Below, piece after piece: positions 46,583 to 54,264 of a stretch of 64,000 nucleotides of DNA. Under the pieces are notes generated by a model. It was given only the letters and a program-made list of their open reading frames with translations. It was not told the DNA's origin and did no database searches. Positions within the stretch are counted from its first letter, which is position 1; every line of letters begins with the position of its first letter. A program made the translations under genes and the position numbers. This DNA is from Botrimarina mediterranea (GTDB lineage Bacteria > Planctomycetota > Planctomycetia > Pirellulales > Lacipirellulaceae): NCBI RefSeq assembly GCF_007753265.1, contig NZ_CP036349.1, forward strand, positions 1,645,363 through 1,709,362, written 5' to 3'.

Positions 46583-48025
46583 CTAGAGCCAGTTGAGCGC
46601 CAACTCGGCCCAGAACACCAGGATCAAGGGCGCGATCAGGCCGATCAGCAGCCCGCCGGCGAACATGTCGGTCACCTTAAGGTGGCCGCCGCTGTAGACG
46701 ATGGCGTTCGGTGGGGTCGAGATCGGGAGGCACATGCCCGCCGAGGCCGCCAGGGCGATCGGCACGGCTAGCCTCGCGTCGCCTCCGGTCGCCTTCGATG
46801 CCGTGAGCACGGCGATCGAGATCGGCAGGATGATGTTCGCCGACGCCGTGTGGCTCATCAGGTTCGCCATCAACAGCGTCGCGTAGGAGAAGCCCAACGC
46901 GAGCGCGACGGGCGACATGCCTTCGATCGGCAGGTAGCCGACCGCCCAAGTGGCGAGGCCGGTCTTCTCAATCGCCACGCCGAGCGAAAGACCGCCGGTG
47001 ATCAGCAGCAGGATATCCCAAGGCAACGTGCGGATGTCGGGGCCGGAGAGGATGCCCGTAGTGGTTAGAAAGACGATCGGCACGAAGGAGATGAGAGTCG
47101 TCGGCAGCCCGTGCAGCGGGCTTGTCATCCACAGGCCAACGGTGACGATGAACGTCGTCACGACGACGTACTGCTTGTGGATCGGCGCCGGGTCCGAGGC
47201 GACGCCGGCGTAGAAGAGGATGCCTTTCTCGTCGCTGAAGGCGTCTTTCTTGAGATGGACGAAGATCAGGTAGAACCAAGCGATCGCCAGCATCAGCAGC
47301 GCCGGCGGCACACCCAGCAACATCCATTCGGCGAAGTTGACGGCGGACTGCCCTTCCAGCAAGCCGGCGGCGATGGCATTGGGGGGCGTGCCAATGATGG
47401 TGCCCATGCCGCCAATATTCGCCGCGAACGCGACGCCAAGGCAGATCGCCTTCGAGACGCCGTCGCCACTGGGGCGAGACGCGAAGATCGGGGTCATCAT
47501 CGCCAGCACGAGCGTTGCGGTGGCGGTGTTCGACATGAACATCGAGAGCACCGCAGTGACGAGCATGATGCCCAACAGCAGCATGCCGGGCCGCTGGCCG
47601 AAGAGCCCCAGCGCCCGCGCGGCGAGCCAGCGGTCGAGGCCTGTCTTCTCCGCCGACAAGGCGAGGCAGAACCCACCGAAGAAGAGCCAAATTAGCGGGC
47701 TCCCCCACGGCGTGATGAACTGTTCCCAGTCGTGTTCGCCGTTTGCATAGACCCCGTCGGGCCGCCCCAACAACGCGATCAAGCAGCCGATCGCCAGGAG
47801 GCTTGTCGCAAAAGCGGGGATCGCCTCGCTGACCCACATCCCCGCGGCAAGCACCAGGACGAACAGCGTCCGGTGGCCCGCGTCGCTGAGGCCGGGATAC
47901 TCGGGGACAAACGCGATCACCAGCGCGATCGCGAAGCAGGTCAACGTCGTAGTGAGCGTTCGGACCTGAGAGAAACGAAACAGCCCAAGCAAACGCCGGG
48001 ACTCGTTTCGGCCGGTGGGGATCAT
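46583..48025 (-). CDS. SLC13/DASS-type sodium:anion symporter
   Basis: The product has 480 residues and about eleven helices. DASS signatures are SNTATATLVLAMMTPIFAS and the paired GGMGTIIGTPPNAIAAGLL and CLPISTPPNAIVYSGG, the two substrate/Na sites of inverted-repeat symmetry. It transports di- or tricarboxylates, or possibly sulfate. The first helix starts at about residue 25 (TTTLTCFAIALVIAF). It is convergent with the oxidoreductase with zero spacing and divergent from the S10 peptidase. Confidence 0.94.
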   Translation of the reverse strand: MIPTGRNESRRLLGLFRFSQVRTLTTTLTCFAIALVIAFVPEYPGLSDAGHRTLFVLVLAAGMWVSEAIPAFATSLLAIGCLIALLGRPDGVYANGEHDWEQFITPWGSPLIWLFFGGFCLALSAEKTGLDRWLAARALGLFGQRPGMLLLGIMLVTAVLSMFMSNTATATLVLAMMTPIFASRPSGDGVSKAICLGVAFAANIGGMGTIIGTPPNAIAAGLLEGQSAVNFAEWMLLGVPPALLMLAIAWFYLIFVHLKKDAFSDEKGILFYAGVASDPAPIHKQYVVVTTFIVTVGLWMTSPLHGLPTTLISFVPIVFLTTTGILSGPDIRTLPWDILLLITGGLSLGVAIEKTGLATWAVGYLPIEGMSPVALALGFSYATLLMANLMSHTASANIILPISIAVLTASKATGGDARLAVPIALAASAGMCLPISTPPNAIVYSGGHLKVTDMFAGGLLIGLIAPLILVFWAELALNWL

Positions 48026-48191
48026 TTTGTCAGAGAGGGGTAAGTGGCGAAGCGGAACGTAAGCATCTTAACCTTCCGCCTCGGAACGCCATCCTTACGC
48101 GGTTATCGGCTGAACGCAACGTGAACAATCGCCGCCGCGACGATTCACCGCTGTTGTGGGCCCGTTGGGAACGGCAAGCCACCAGCGCCGA

Positions 48192-48266
48192 GGCGAGCCC
48201 CCGATGTTAATCGGGGGTGGGGAGTGTGTACAAAATTCCACCGACGATTAACATCGCCGGCTCGCC
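48192..48266. repeat. GGCGAGCCGG-family palindrome, copy 4 (divergent form)
   Basis: 29-base arms (48192-48220 and 48238-48266) have about four mismatches. The right arm ends in CGCCGGCTCGCC like the other copies. The left arm is altered to GGCGAGCCCCCGATGTTAATC and can fold on itself (CCCCCGAT/ATCGGGGG). The loop lacks the GCGGGTAC word. It lies between the divergent SLC13 and S10 genes. Confidence 0.75.
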
Positions 48267-48316
48267 ATTTTCTGTGGGTCGTACGACCCCGTTTCTTGAC
48301 CTAAACTATCGGGTTC

Positions 48317-49960
48317 ATGAATCCAGCCCCTTTTCGAGTCGCCCCACCGATGACGCACCGACTTTTTGCCGCCGCTCTTGCCGTTTGCCTGTTGACCGGG
48401 CCGGTCGCCGCCCCCGTGTGGGCCGACGACGCCCCCGCCGCGAAGGCGGAGAAGGACAAGAAGGCCGACAAGAAAGACGCCGACGACAAGAAAGACGCCG
48501 ACGACAAGAAGGACGAGAAGGATAAGGAGCCCAAGCTCTCGATCACCACCGGCACGGTCACGGTCGATGGCGAGGAAGTCGAGTACGTCGCCACCGCCGG
48601 CAAGCTGCCGCAGAAGCACGACGGCGGCGACTCGAAGGCCGACATCTTCTTCGTGGCCTACACACGCGGCAAGCTCGCCGAGGACGGCGAAGCGAAGGGC
48701 GAGCCCGTCACTGACAAGTCGCGGCCGATTACGTTCTGCTTCAACGGCGGGCCGGGCTCGGCGAGCGTCTGGCTGCACCTCGGCATGCTCGGCCCGAAGC
48801 GCATCCGCATGCCGGACGACGCGTCGTTCCCCGAGCCGCCTTACAAGCTCGAAGCGAACCCGTTCTCGCTGCTCGACAAGACCGACTTGGTCTTCATCGA
48901 CCCCGTCGGCACCGGCTACAGCCGCCCCGCCGAGGGCGAAGCGCGTGAGCAGTTCCATGGCCTCGAAGAGGACCTCAATAGCATCGCGTTGTTCATCCAC
49001 GACTACACCACGAAGTACAAGCGTTGGGAGTCGCCTAAGTTCATCCTCGGCGAGAGCTACGGGGGCCTGCGCGTTGGCGGGCTGTCGAACCTCTTGCAAG
49101 ACCGTTACCGCATGTACCTCAACGGCGCCGTGATCATCTCGGGCGTGCTCGACTTCACGACGCTGAGCTTTGCCGACAACAACGACCTGCCATACATCCT
49201 CTTCCTGCCGACGTACGCCGCGACCGCCTGGCGTCACAAGGCGCTCGACGACGATCTGCAAGGCAAGCCGCTCGCCGACGTTGTGGCCAAGGCGGAGAAG
49301 TTTGCCTACGGCGACTTCGCGGACGCCCTGCTGCACGGCGCCGCGATGCCCGAGGAAAAGCGTAAGGAGGTGCTCGCCGAAGCGTCACGCCTCACGGGCC
49401 TTTCGGAGGAGTACCTCGAAGCGTCGAAGCTGCGCGTCAGCATGTGGCGGTTCGGCAAAGAACTCCTCCGCGACCGCAACCAGATCATCGGCCGCTACGA
49501 CAGCCGCTACGTCGGCCCCGGTATGGACGGCGTCGGTGAGTCGATGGACTACGACCCCAGCGACGCGGCGATCGAGGGCATCTTCTGCGCCGGCATGAAC
49601 GCCTACCTCGCCGAGGACCTCGATTACCAAGACGACCGCGTCTACGAGACGCTCACCTCGGTCCAGCCCTGGAGCTACAAGCCGTTCGTCAACCGCTATG
49701 TCACCACCGCCCCGCGCCTGCGCGAGGCGATGGTCACCAACCCCAAGCTCCAGATCTTCGCTGCTTGTGGCTATTACGACCTAGCGACGCCCCCATTCGC
49801 GATGAAGTACACCCGCGACCACACGCTCGACACCGAAGCGCTGCGCGACCGCTTCGAGATGAAGCACTACGAAGCCGGCCACATGATGTATGTCCATGAG
49901 CCGTCGCTTGTGCAGCTGCGGAAGGACCTCGTCGAGTGGTTCGAGGCGGCGGCAGAGTAG
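48317..49960 (+). CDS. Exported S10 family serine carboxypeptidase
   Basis: The product has 547 residues (536 if started at the ATG at 48350, which opens directly into the signal peptide). The signal peptide is RLFAAALAVCLLTGPVAAPVWA. A Lys/Asp-rich linker follows (about 45-72, KADKKDADDKKDADDKKDEK). The S10 domain has FNGGPGSASVWLHLG (oxyanion region), the catalytic Ser in GESYGGLR, Asp in CGYYDLATPP and His in EAGHMMYV. It should remove C-terminal residues from peptides outside the cytoplasm. The linker may act as a charged spacer. Confidence 0.93.
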   Translation: MNPAPFRVAPPMTHRLFAAALAVCLLTGPVAAPVWADDAPAAKAEKDKKADKKDADDKKDADDKKDEKDKEPKLSITTGTVTVDGEEVEYVATAGKLPQKHDGGDSKADIFFVAYTRGKLAEDGEAKGEPVTDKSRPITFCFNGGPGSASVWLHLGMLGPKRIRMPDDASFPEPPYKLEANPFSLLDKTDLVFIDPVGTGYSRPAEGEAREQFHGLEEDLNSIALFIHDYTTKYKRWESPKFILGESYGGLRVGGLSNLLQDRYRMYLNGAVIISGVLDFTTLSFADNNDLPYILFLPTYAATAWRHKALDDDLQGKPLADVVAKAEKFAYGDFADALLHGAAMPEEKRKEVLAEASRLTGLSEEYLEASKLRVSMWRFGKELLRDRNQIIGRYDSRYVGPGMDGVGESMDYDPSDAAIEGIFCAGMNAYLAEDLDYQDDRVYETLTSVQPWSYKPFVNRYVTTAPRLREAMVTNPKLQIFAACGYYDLATPPFAMKYTRDHTLDTEALRDRFEMKHYEAGHMMYVHEPSLVQLRKDLVEWFEAAAE

Positions 49961-49969
49961 TGAGGAATT

Positions 49970-50060
49970 AATGACGAAGTACAAATGACGAATGACGAAC
50001 CTGCCGGTTTCGGTCTCCGCCTTCCGAAGGGTTCGTCATTCGAGCTTCGCATTCGTCATT
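49970..50060. repeat. ATGACGAA-based inverted/direct repeat
   Basis: Three copies of ATGACGAA on the left (49971-49999) face the reverse words TTCGTCATT on the right (50033-50060). It lies between the S10 and PDZ genes on the same strand, starting 10 bases after the S10 stop. It is a heptamer/octamer-built hairpin like the repeat in the tad spacers, but with another unit. Confidence 0.75.
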
Positions 50061-50145
50061 CACACGGGCGCCCGTTCTTGTCACGGCGTAGCAACGCGTT
50101 AGGCTTCACGGGTCGATTCGACCCCCGCGTCTCGGAGCCTGCGCC

Positions 50146-50664
50146 ATGAAGTCGTTGCTAGCGGTTGCCGCTGTTGCCTTCCTCCCCGCGGTCGCGTCCG
50201 CCCAACAAGCGGCGCCCGCTCCGCAGTACGGTGTGCCGATTAACTCGGTCGAGGCCCGTGACGCGGCGCTCGCGCGGCTGAAGCGCGGGGAGGTCTACGA
50301 GTCGCAGCGCTGGCGGGCGAGCTTCCATCTCGACGAGGCCCTGCTCTTGCCCCAATTTCAGGGGCTCGCTTTCGCCGGTGCGCGGATCGTAAAGATCGAC
50401 GAGGACTCACCACTTGATCGCCTCGGCCTCAAGGTGGGCGATGTCGTCACCCGTCTCGATGGCACCAAGATCGACACGGGACGTTGGCCCAACCAAGAGG
50501 GTTGCTACTGGATGCTGCCGCAGTTCGAGCGGCACTACGGGCTCACCACCGTCCGTTTCATCCGCGCGGGAACCACCCAGGTCGTGGACCAAACGGTCGA
50601 TCTCGGCGACCGCTGCAAGCCACAGCGTTTCCCCCAGATGCCAGGGAACGTGATCCTGCCGTAA
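50146..50664 (+). CDS. Exported PDZ-domain protein
   Basis: The 172-residue product has a signal peptide (SLLAVAAVAFLPAVASAQ, 3-20) and a single PDZ-like domain (about 75-150; GARIVKIDEDSPLDRLGLKVGDVV, then VRFIRAGTTQVVDQTV). No protease domain is attached, so it may be a scaffold or regulator. Two cysteines (about 124 and 161) might form a disulfide. The start has no strong ribosome site. A palindrome follows the stop. Confidence 0.8.
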   Translation: MKSLLAVAAVAFLPAVASAQQAAPAPQYGVPINSVEARDAALARLKRGEVYESQRWRASFHLDEALLLPQFQGLAFAGARIVKIDEDSPLDRLGLKVGDVVTRLDGTKIDTGRWPNQEGCYWMLPQFERHYGLTTVRFIRAGTTQVVDQTVDLGDRCKPQRFPQMPGNVILP

Positions 50665-50684
50665 CGTTTCGCAGCTGAACTGAC

Positions 50685-50775
50685 GGCGAGCCGGCGATGT
50701 TAGCCGTCGGTGTGAAGCGGGTATCAGCCCCCGCTATAGATGAATGGCGCCGACGGCTAACGCCGCCGGCTCGCC
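50685..50775. repeat. GGCGAGCCGG-family palindrome, copy 5
   Basis: 26-base arms (50685-50710 and 50750-50775) have two mismatches and start GGCGAGCCGGCGATGTTAG. The 39-base loop begins TGTGAAGCGGGTATCAGCC, the shared loop word. It is located between convergent genes. Confidence 0.9.
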
Positions 50776-50796
50776 AGATCCCTGTTGCGTCGTCGC

Positions 50797-50976
50797 TCAG
50801 ATCGCCCGCTCGCCGGACACGATCGCGGCGTAGACGGCGAGGATCATCGCCAGTAGGCCGATGATGACCACCGTGGACGAGTCGAAGAAGAGACCCGCCG
50901 CGACGACCGCCAAACCGGCGCCGGCGCCATGGCTGAGCAGCGTGACCGCTTGCGTCGAGAAAGTCTGGAGCTTCAT
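50797..50976 (-). CDS. Small two-helix membrane protein
   Basis: The 59-residue product starts at 50976, 9 bases after GGAGG on the minus strand; the longer reading from 51000 lacks a site. It has two hydrophobic stretches (AGAGLAVVAAGLFF and VIIGLLAMILAVYAAIV). No family was recognised. It is the convergent neighbour of the PDZ gene and lies downstream of the DUF4105 gene on the same strand (143-base gap). The good ribosome site and helix pattern support coding. Confidence 0.55.
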   Translation of the reverse strand: MKLQTFSTQAVTLLSHGAGAGLAVVAAGLFFDSSTVVIIGLLAMILAVYAAIVSGERAI

Positions 50977-51119
50977 GATGAGGGCCCTCCGCGGCCACAC
51001 AAGCCGTCGGCGACCGCCGCCACGTCCCGCGTGGCCCTACACACCATTATACGGCGAGGCAGGGGCCGGAAGTCAATCAAATCCCCCGCCCGCGGCAAGC
51101 CGCCGCTGCCCGAGAGCCG

Positions 51120-51998
51120 TTAACGCCTAATCGCCTGGCTGAAATCGGCCGTGGGGTCGTTCGCCGCCATCCGCGCGCGGGTGTTGATCAGGGATTTGGC
51201 CTGCAACTCTTCGAACGACGAGCCGCTGGTGACCAGCAGGCCCTCTTTGTACGCCTTCTCGCCCGACAGCCCCGGCAGCAGCACGCCGGCGTCGAACATC
51301 AGCCGGTTGGGGCGGATCGCGTTGACGTGATCGAAGATGTTTGTCGTGCAGTTGTTGGTGAGCAGGTGGTAGAACTCGGGGTTCTCGGCGAGGTCGGTGG
51401 CGCGTTGGAGCATATCAACGAGCAGCTCGCGCGACGCCTCGGGCGAGGCGGTCGTGCGGTAGAGGTAAACCGGCCCGTCGTTCACCACCGCTTGGCGGTA
51501 GAGCAGGTCGCGCTCGTCGGCGACGACGTACATGATCTCGTACTGCTGCGCGAGACCGAGCGCCGGGTTGAACTTCTCCTCGCCGACCTCCTTGCGGACC
51601 TCGACGCTCACCGACAGGTACTCGGGGTCCTTCCGCGGCGGCGTCGGCGCGAACTCGAAGCTCACCATCGTGTGCGCCAGCGCCGGCACGGGGCCGAATG
51701 GCATATTGACGAAGTCCACGCCGCGGACCCGTCGCAGGTCGTAGCTGCGGTCCTCGTGATCGACGACGTACTCGCCGGGCCCGAGGTGCTTGCAGTAGCG
51801 GACGTTCTTCACCAGCAGCCGGTCGCCGCTCACCTTTGCCGTGGGCAGCACCGCCATATCGGGCGCCCAATTCCGGTGGTTCGACGGCGCCGCCCGGTCC
51901 TCGATCGTCCGACACCCCACCAAAGTCGCTGCGCCGCTCAGCGCAGCGGCGACCGCAAGCGTCGCTAGCCAGCGGCGATCGAAAGGGAGGGGGGGCAT
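51120..51998 (-). CDS. DUF4105 domain lipoprotein-like protein
   Basis: The product has 292 residues. The N-terminus looks like a lipoprotein signal (WLATLAVAAALSGAATLVGC, Cys at about 29). The DUF4105 domain contains ALAHTMVSFEF, YLSVSVEVRKEVGE and the strong motif LLTNNCTTNIFDHVNAI with an Asn-Cys pair. A papain-like fold and a role in the periplasm have been proposed for such proteins; neither can be shown here. It ends with a polar tail. It diverges from the MscS gene. Confidence 0.88.
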   Translation of the reverse strand: MPPLPFDRRWLATLAVAAALSGAATLVGCRTIEDRAAPSNHRNWAPDMAVLPTAKVSGDRLLVKNVRYCKHLGPGEYVVDHEDRSYDLRRVRGVDFVNMPFGPVPALAHTMVSFEFAPTPPRKDPEYLSVSVEVRKEVGEEKFNPALGLAQQYEIMYVVADERDLLYRQAVVNDGPVYLYRTTASPEASRELLVDMLQRATDLAENPEFYHLLTNNCTTNIFDHVNAIRPNRLMFDAGVLLPGLSGEKAYKEGLLVTSGSSFEELQAKSLINTRARMAANDPTADFSQAIRR

Positions 51999-52152
51999 CG
52001 TGGGCGGAGGCTACGCGTCACTTCGCTTCACCGCAAGACAATCAGGGATGCTTGCGTTGGCCGAGCCGCGTCGCCGTTGCGTCGCCGGCGCTCGTTTTGC
52101 TACGTACTGCTGAGAAAAGACCCATCTCCCCGTTGCATGCAGGACCGCCGCG

Positions 52153-53085
52153 ATGGCGCCCGCCCTTGAAACTGTCGCCGCCGCTCCGCCTCTTCCAACA
52201 ACGGGAGAGCGATTCAACGCCTTGCTCGACCAACTGATGGCCGGGCAGTGGGGGGGCATTACGCCCGCCGACTGGCAACTTGTTGCGGTCCAAGGCGGCA
52301 TGCGCGTCGCGTTGGTGCTCGTGATTCTGTTCGTCGCTTTGACCCTCGCCGGCTGGGCCTCCGCCGCGGTGCGGACGAGCCTGACGCGGATGAAGTTCGA
52401 CCCGACGCTCTCAAAGTTCCTGGCGAAGATGGCCCGCTGGAGCGTGCTGCTGCTCGCCGGGCTCAACTGCCTGGGCTATTTCGGCGTCGAAATGACCACG
52501 TTCGCCGCGGTGCTCGGCGCTACGGGCTTTGCGATCGGCCTGGCGTTGCAAGGGACACTCTCCAACTTCGCCGCCGGCGCCATGCTGCTGCTCTTCCGAC
52601 CCTTCAAGGTGGGCGACGTCGTCAACATCGGCGGGCAACTCGGAAAGGTCGATGAGATCGAGCTTTTCACCACGTCGATCGACACGTTCGACAACCGCCG
52701 CATCATCCTGCCGAACGGCTCGGTGTTCGGCGCGACGATCGAGAACGTCACCTACCACCCGTATCGGCGCATCGACGTGCTGGTCGGCGCCGACTACGCC
52801 GCCGACATCGATCAGACCCGGATGGCCCTCGAGCAGGCGCTGGTGACGACGCCGGGCGTTCTCGCCAATCCCGAGCCTGGCGTCGTGCTGCTGGGCCTCG
52901 GCGCTTCAAGCGTTGATTGGCGGGTGCAGGGCTGGGCCGTCTCCAAGGACTTCGGCGACGTGAAGCAGGCGCTGATCCGCTCGGTCAAGATGCAGCTCGA
53001 CGCCGCCGGCGTGGGCATCCCGTTCCCGCAGATGCAGATCCACGTCAGCGAACCACCCCAACAAACCGCCCGCCGCGCCGCATGA
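52153..53085 (+). CDS. MscS-family small-conductance mechanosensitive channel
   Basis: The product has 310 residues. Helices are visible near 50-72 (VALVLVILFVALTLAGWAS), 90-110 and 118-150. The pore helix and beta-domain signature is ATGFAIGLALQGTLSNFAAGAMLLLF followed by FKVGDVVNIGGQLGKVDEI and TFDNRRIILPNGSVFGATIENV. This is the standard MscS core with a short N-terminal region. It relieves osmotic pressure at the inner membrane. It is convergent with mutY; a palindrome fills the gap. Confidence 0.95.
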   Translation: MAPALETVAAAPPLPTTGERFNALLDQLMAGQWGGITPADWQLVAVQGGMRVALVLVILFVALTLAGWASAAVRTSLTRMKFDPTLSKFLAKMARWSVLLLAGLNCLGYFGVEMTTFAAVLGATGFAIGLALQGTLSNFAAGAMLLLFRPFKVGDVVNIGGQLGKVDEIELFTTSIDTFDNRRIILPNGSVFGATIENVTYHPYRRIDVLVGADYAADIDQTRMALEQALVTTPGVLANPEPGVVLLGLGASSVDWRVQGWAVSKDFGDVKQALIRSVKMQLDAAGVGIPFPQMQIHVSEPPQQTARRAA

Positions 53086-53097
53086 AAATAGGAACCG

Positions 53098-53159
53098 CAA
53101 AGGAACGAAGGAACAAAGGAAGTGCTTTTCGTCCTATCCTTTGTTCCTTCGTTCCTTTG
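53098..53159. repeat. Perfect 23-base palindrome overlapping the mutY 3' end
   Basis: CAAAGGAACGAAGGAACAAA... (53098-53120) and its exact reverse complement (53137-53159) enclose a 16-base loop. The right arm is translated as the last residues of MutY (TKERRNKG) and the stop codon lies at the arm's end. It probably arose in the convergent spacer and captured the mutY end. Confidence 0.9.
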
Positions 53160-54264
53160 TGGTGAATTGAAGTAGCTTTGCCAGCTTGCGGCCGGTCGCG
53201 CTCAGCGGCAGTTCGGTCAGGTCGGCGGGCCGGACCCACTTCGTAGCGCCGTTGAGGCGGCCGCTCTTGTAGGTCGCTTCGTAGCACTCCAGCGTGATGC
53301 GAAAGCGGGTGACGCCGTGCTTGATGGTCGTAATCAACGCGCCGGGGTCGCAAGCGACGCCGGTTTGGCCGCGCACTTTGTCACGCAGTTCGTCTTTCGC
53401 GAAGAGCGGGCCTTCGGCGTCGATCGCGAACCGGGGGAAGTCCCACAGGCCGGCCCATCGTTCGTCCGGCCCGCATTGCCGGAGGAGGACCATGGCGCCT
53501 TTGCGGACGACGACGGCCGCTTCACGCGCGTCGGTGAACTTGAGCTTCTTCGTCGTTGGCGCCAGCCGCTCGACAGTCCCCTCGGCTCGCGCGCGACAGA
53601 GTGTCTCTGCGGGGCATGTCTCGCAGCGCGGCGCCGCGGGCGTGCAGACGAGCGCGCCGAGTTCCATCAGCGCTTGGTTGAACGTCGAGCAGCCCTTGGC
53701 GGGGAGCAACTCTTCGGCGACGGCCCATAATCGCTTCTGACCGGCCGTGCTGGTGGGCTCGCCGTTGTACGCGATCAAGCGTGTGAGCAGGCGGATCGTG
53801 TTGGCTTCGAGGATCGGCGCTGGCCTGTCGTAAGCGATCGAGACGATCGCGCCAGCCGTGTAGCGTCCGACGCCCGCCAGCGTCAGCAGCGTCGCCACGT
53901 CGCCGGGTATTTGCCCCGCATGGTCAGCGACGACTTGCTTCGCCGCGGCGTGCAGCGACCGCGCGCGGCGATAGTAGCCGAGTCCTTCCCACAGCCGCAG
54001 CACGGCTTGCTCATCGGCCTCGGCGAGCGCTGCGACGTTGGGGAACGCCGCCATGAATCGCTCGAAGTAGGGCCGTACCGTCTCGACCTGCGTCTGTTGC
54101 AGCATCACCTCGCTGACCCAGACGCGATACGGGTCGCGCGAACGCCGCCAGGGCAGGTCGCGGGCGTGCTTGGCGTACCAAGCGAGCAGCCGGCGCCGGA
54201 ACGATCGCTTCCATTCGGCGTCGAGTGGGTCCTCGTTCGCAGATGGCGCCGATCGACGCGTCAC
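53134..54264 (-). CDS. mutY: MutY, A/G-specific adenine glycosylase, GTG start
   Basis: The 376-residue product removes adenine opposite 8-oxoguanine. The HhH-GPD core shows WRRSRDPYRVWVSEVMLQQTQ (with catalytic Glu), LLTLAGVGRYTAGAIVSIAY and the conserved Asn in EANTIRLL. The 4Fe-4S cluster motif is C-x6-C-x2-C-x5-C (CTPAAPRCETCPAETLC). The C-terminal Nudix-like domain (about 240-365) carries KGAMVLLRQCGPDERWAGLWDFPRF. The GTG at 54264 overlaps the upstream stop (GTGA), which argues for translational coupling. The last eight residues are coded by a palindromic repeat. Confidence 0.93.
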   Translation of the reverse strand: MTRRSAPSANEDPLDAEWKRSFRRRLLAWYAKHARDLPWRRSRDPYRVWVSEVMLQQTQVETVRPYFERFMAAFPNVAALAEADEQAVLRLWEGLGYYRRARSLHAAAKQVVADHAGQIPGDVATLLTLAGVGRYTAGAIVSIAYDRPAPILEANTIRLLTRLIAYNGEPTSTAGQKRLWAVAEELLPAKGCSTFNQALMELGALVCTPAAPRCETCPAETLCRARAEGTVERLAPTTKKLKFTDAREAAVVVRKGAMVLLRQCGPDERWAGLWDFPRFAIDAEGPLFAKDELRDKVRGQTGVACDPGALITTIKHGVTRFRITLECYEATYKSGRLNGATKWVRPADLTELPLSATGRKLAKLLQFTTKERRNKG

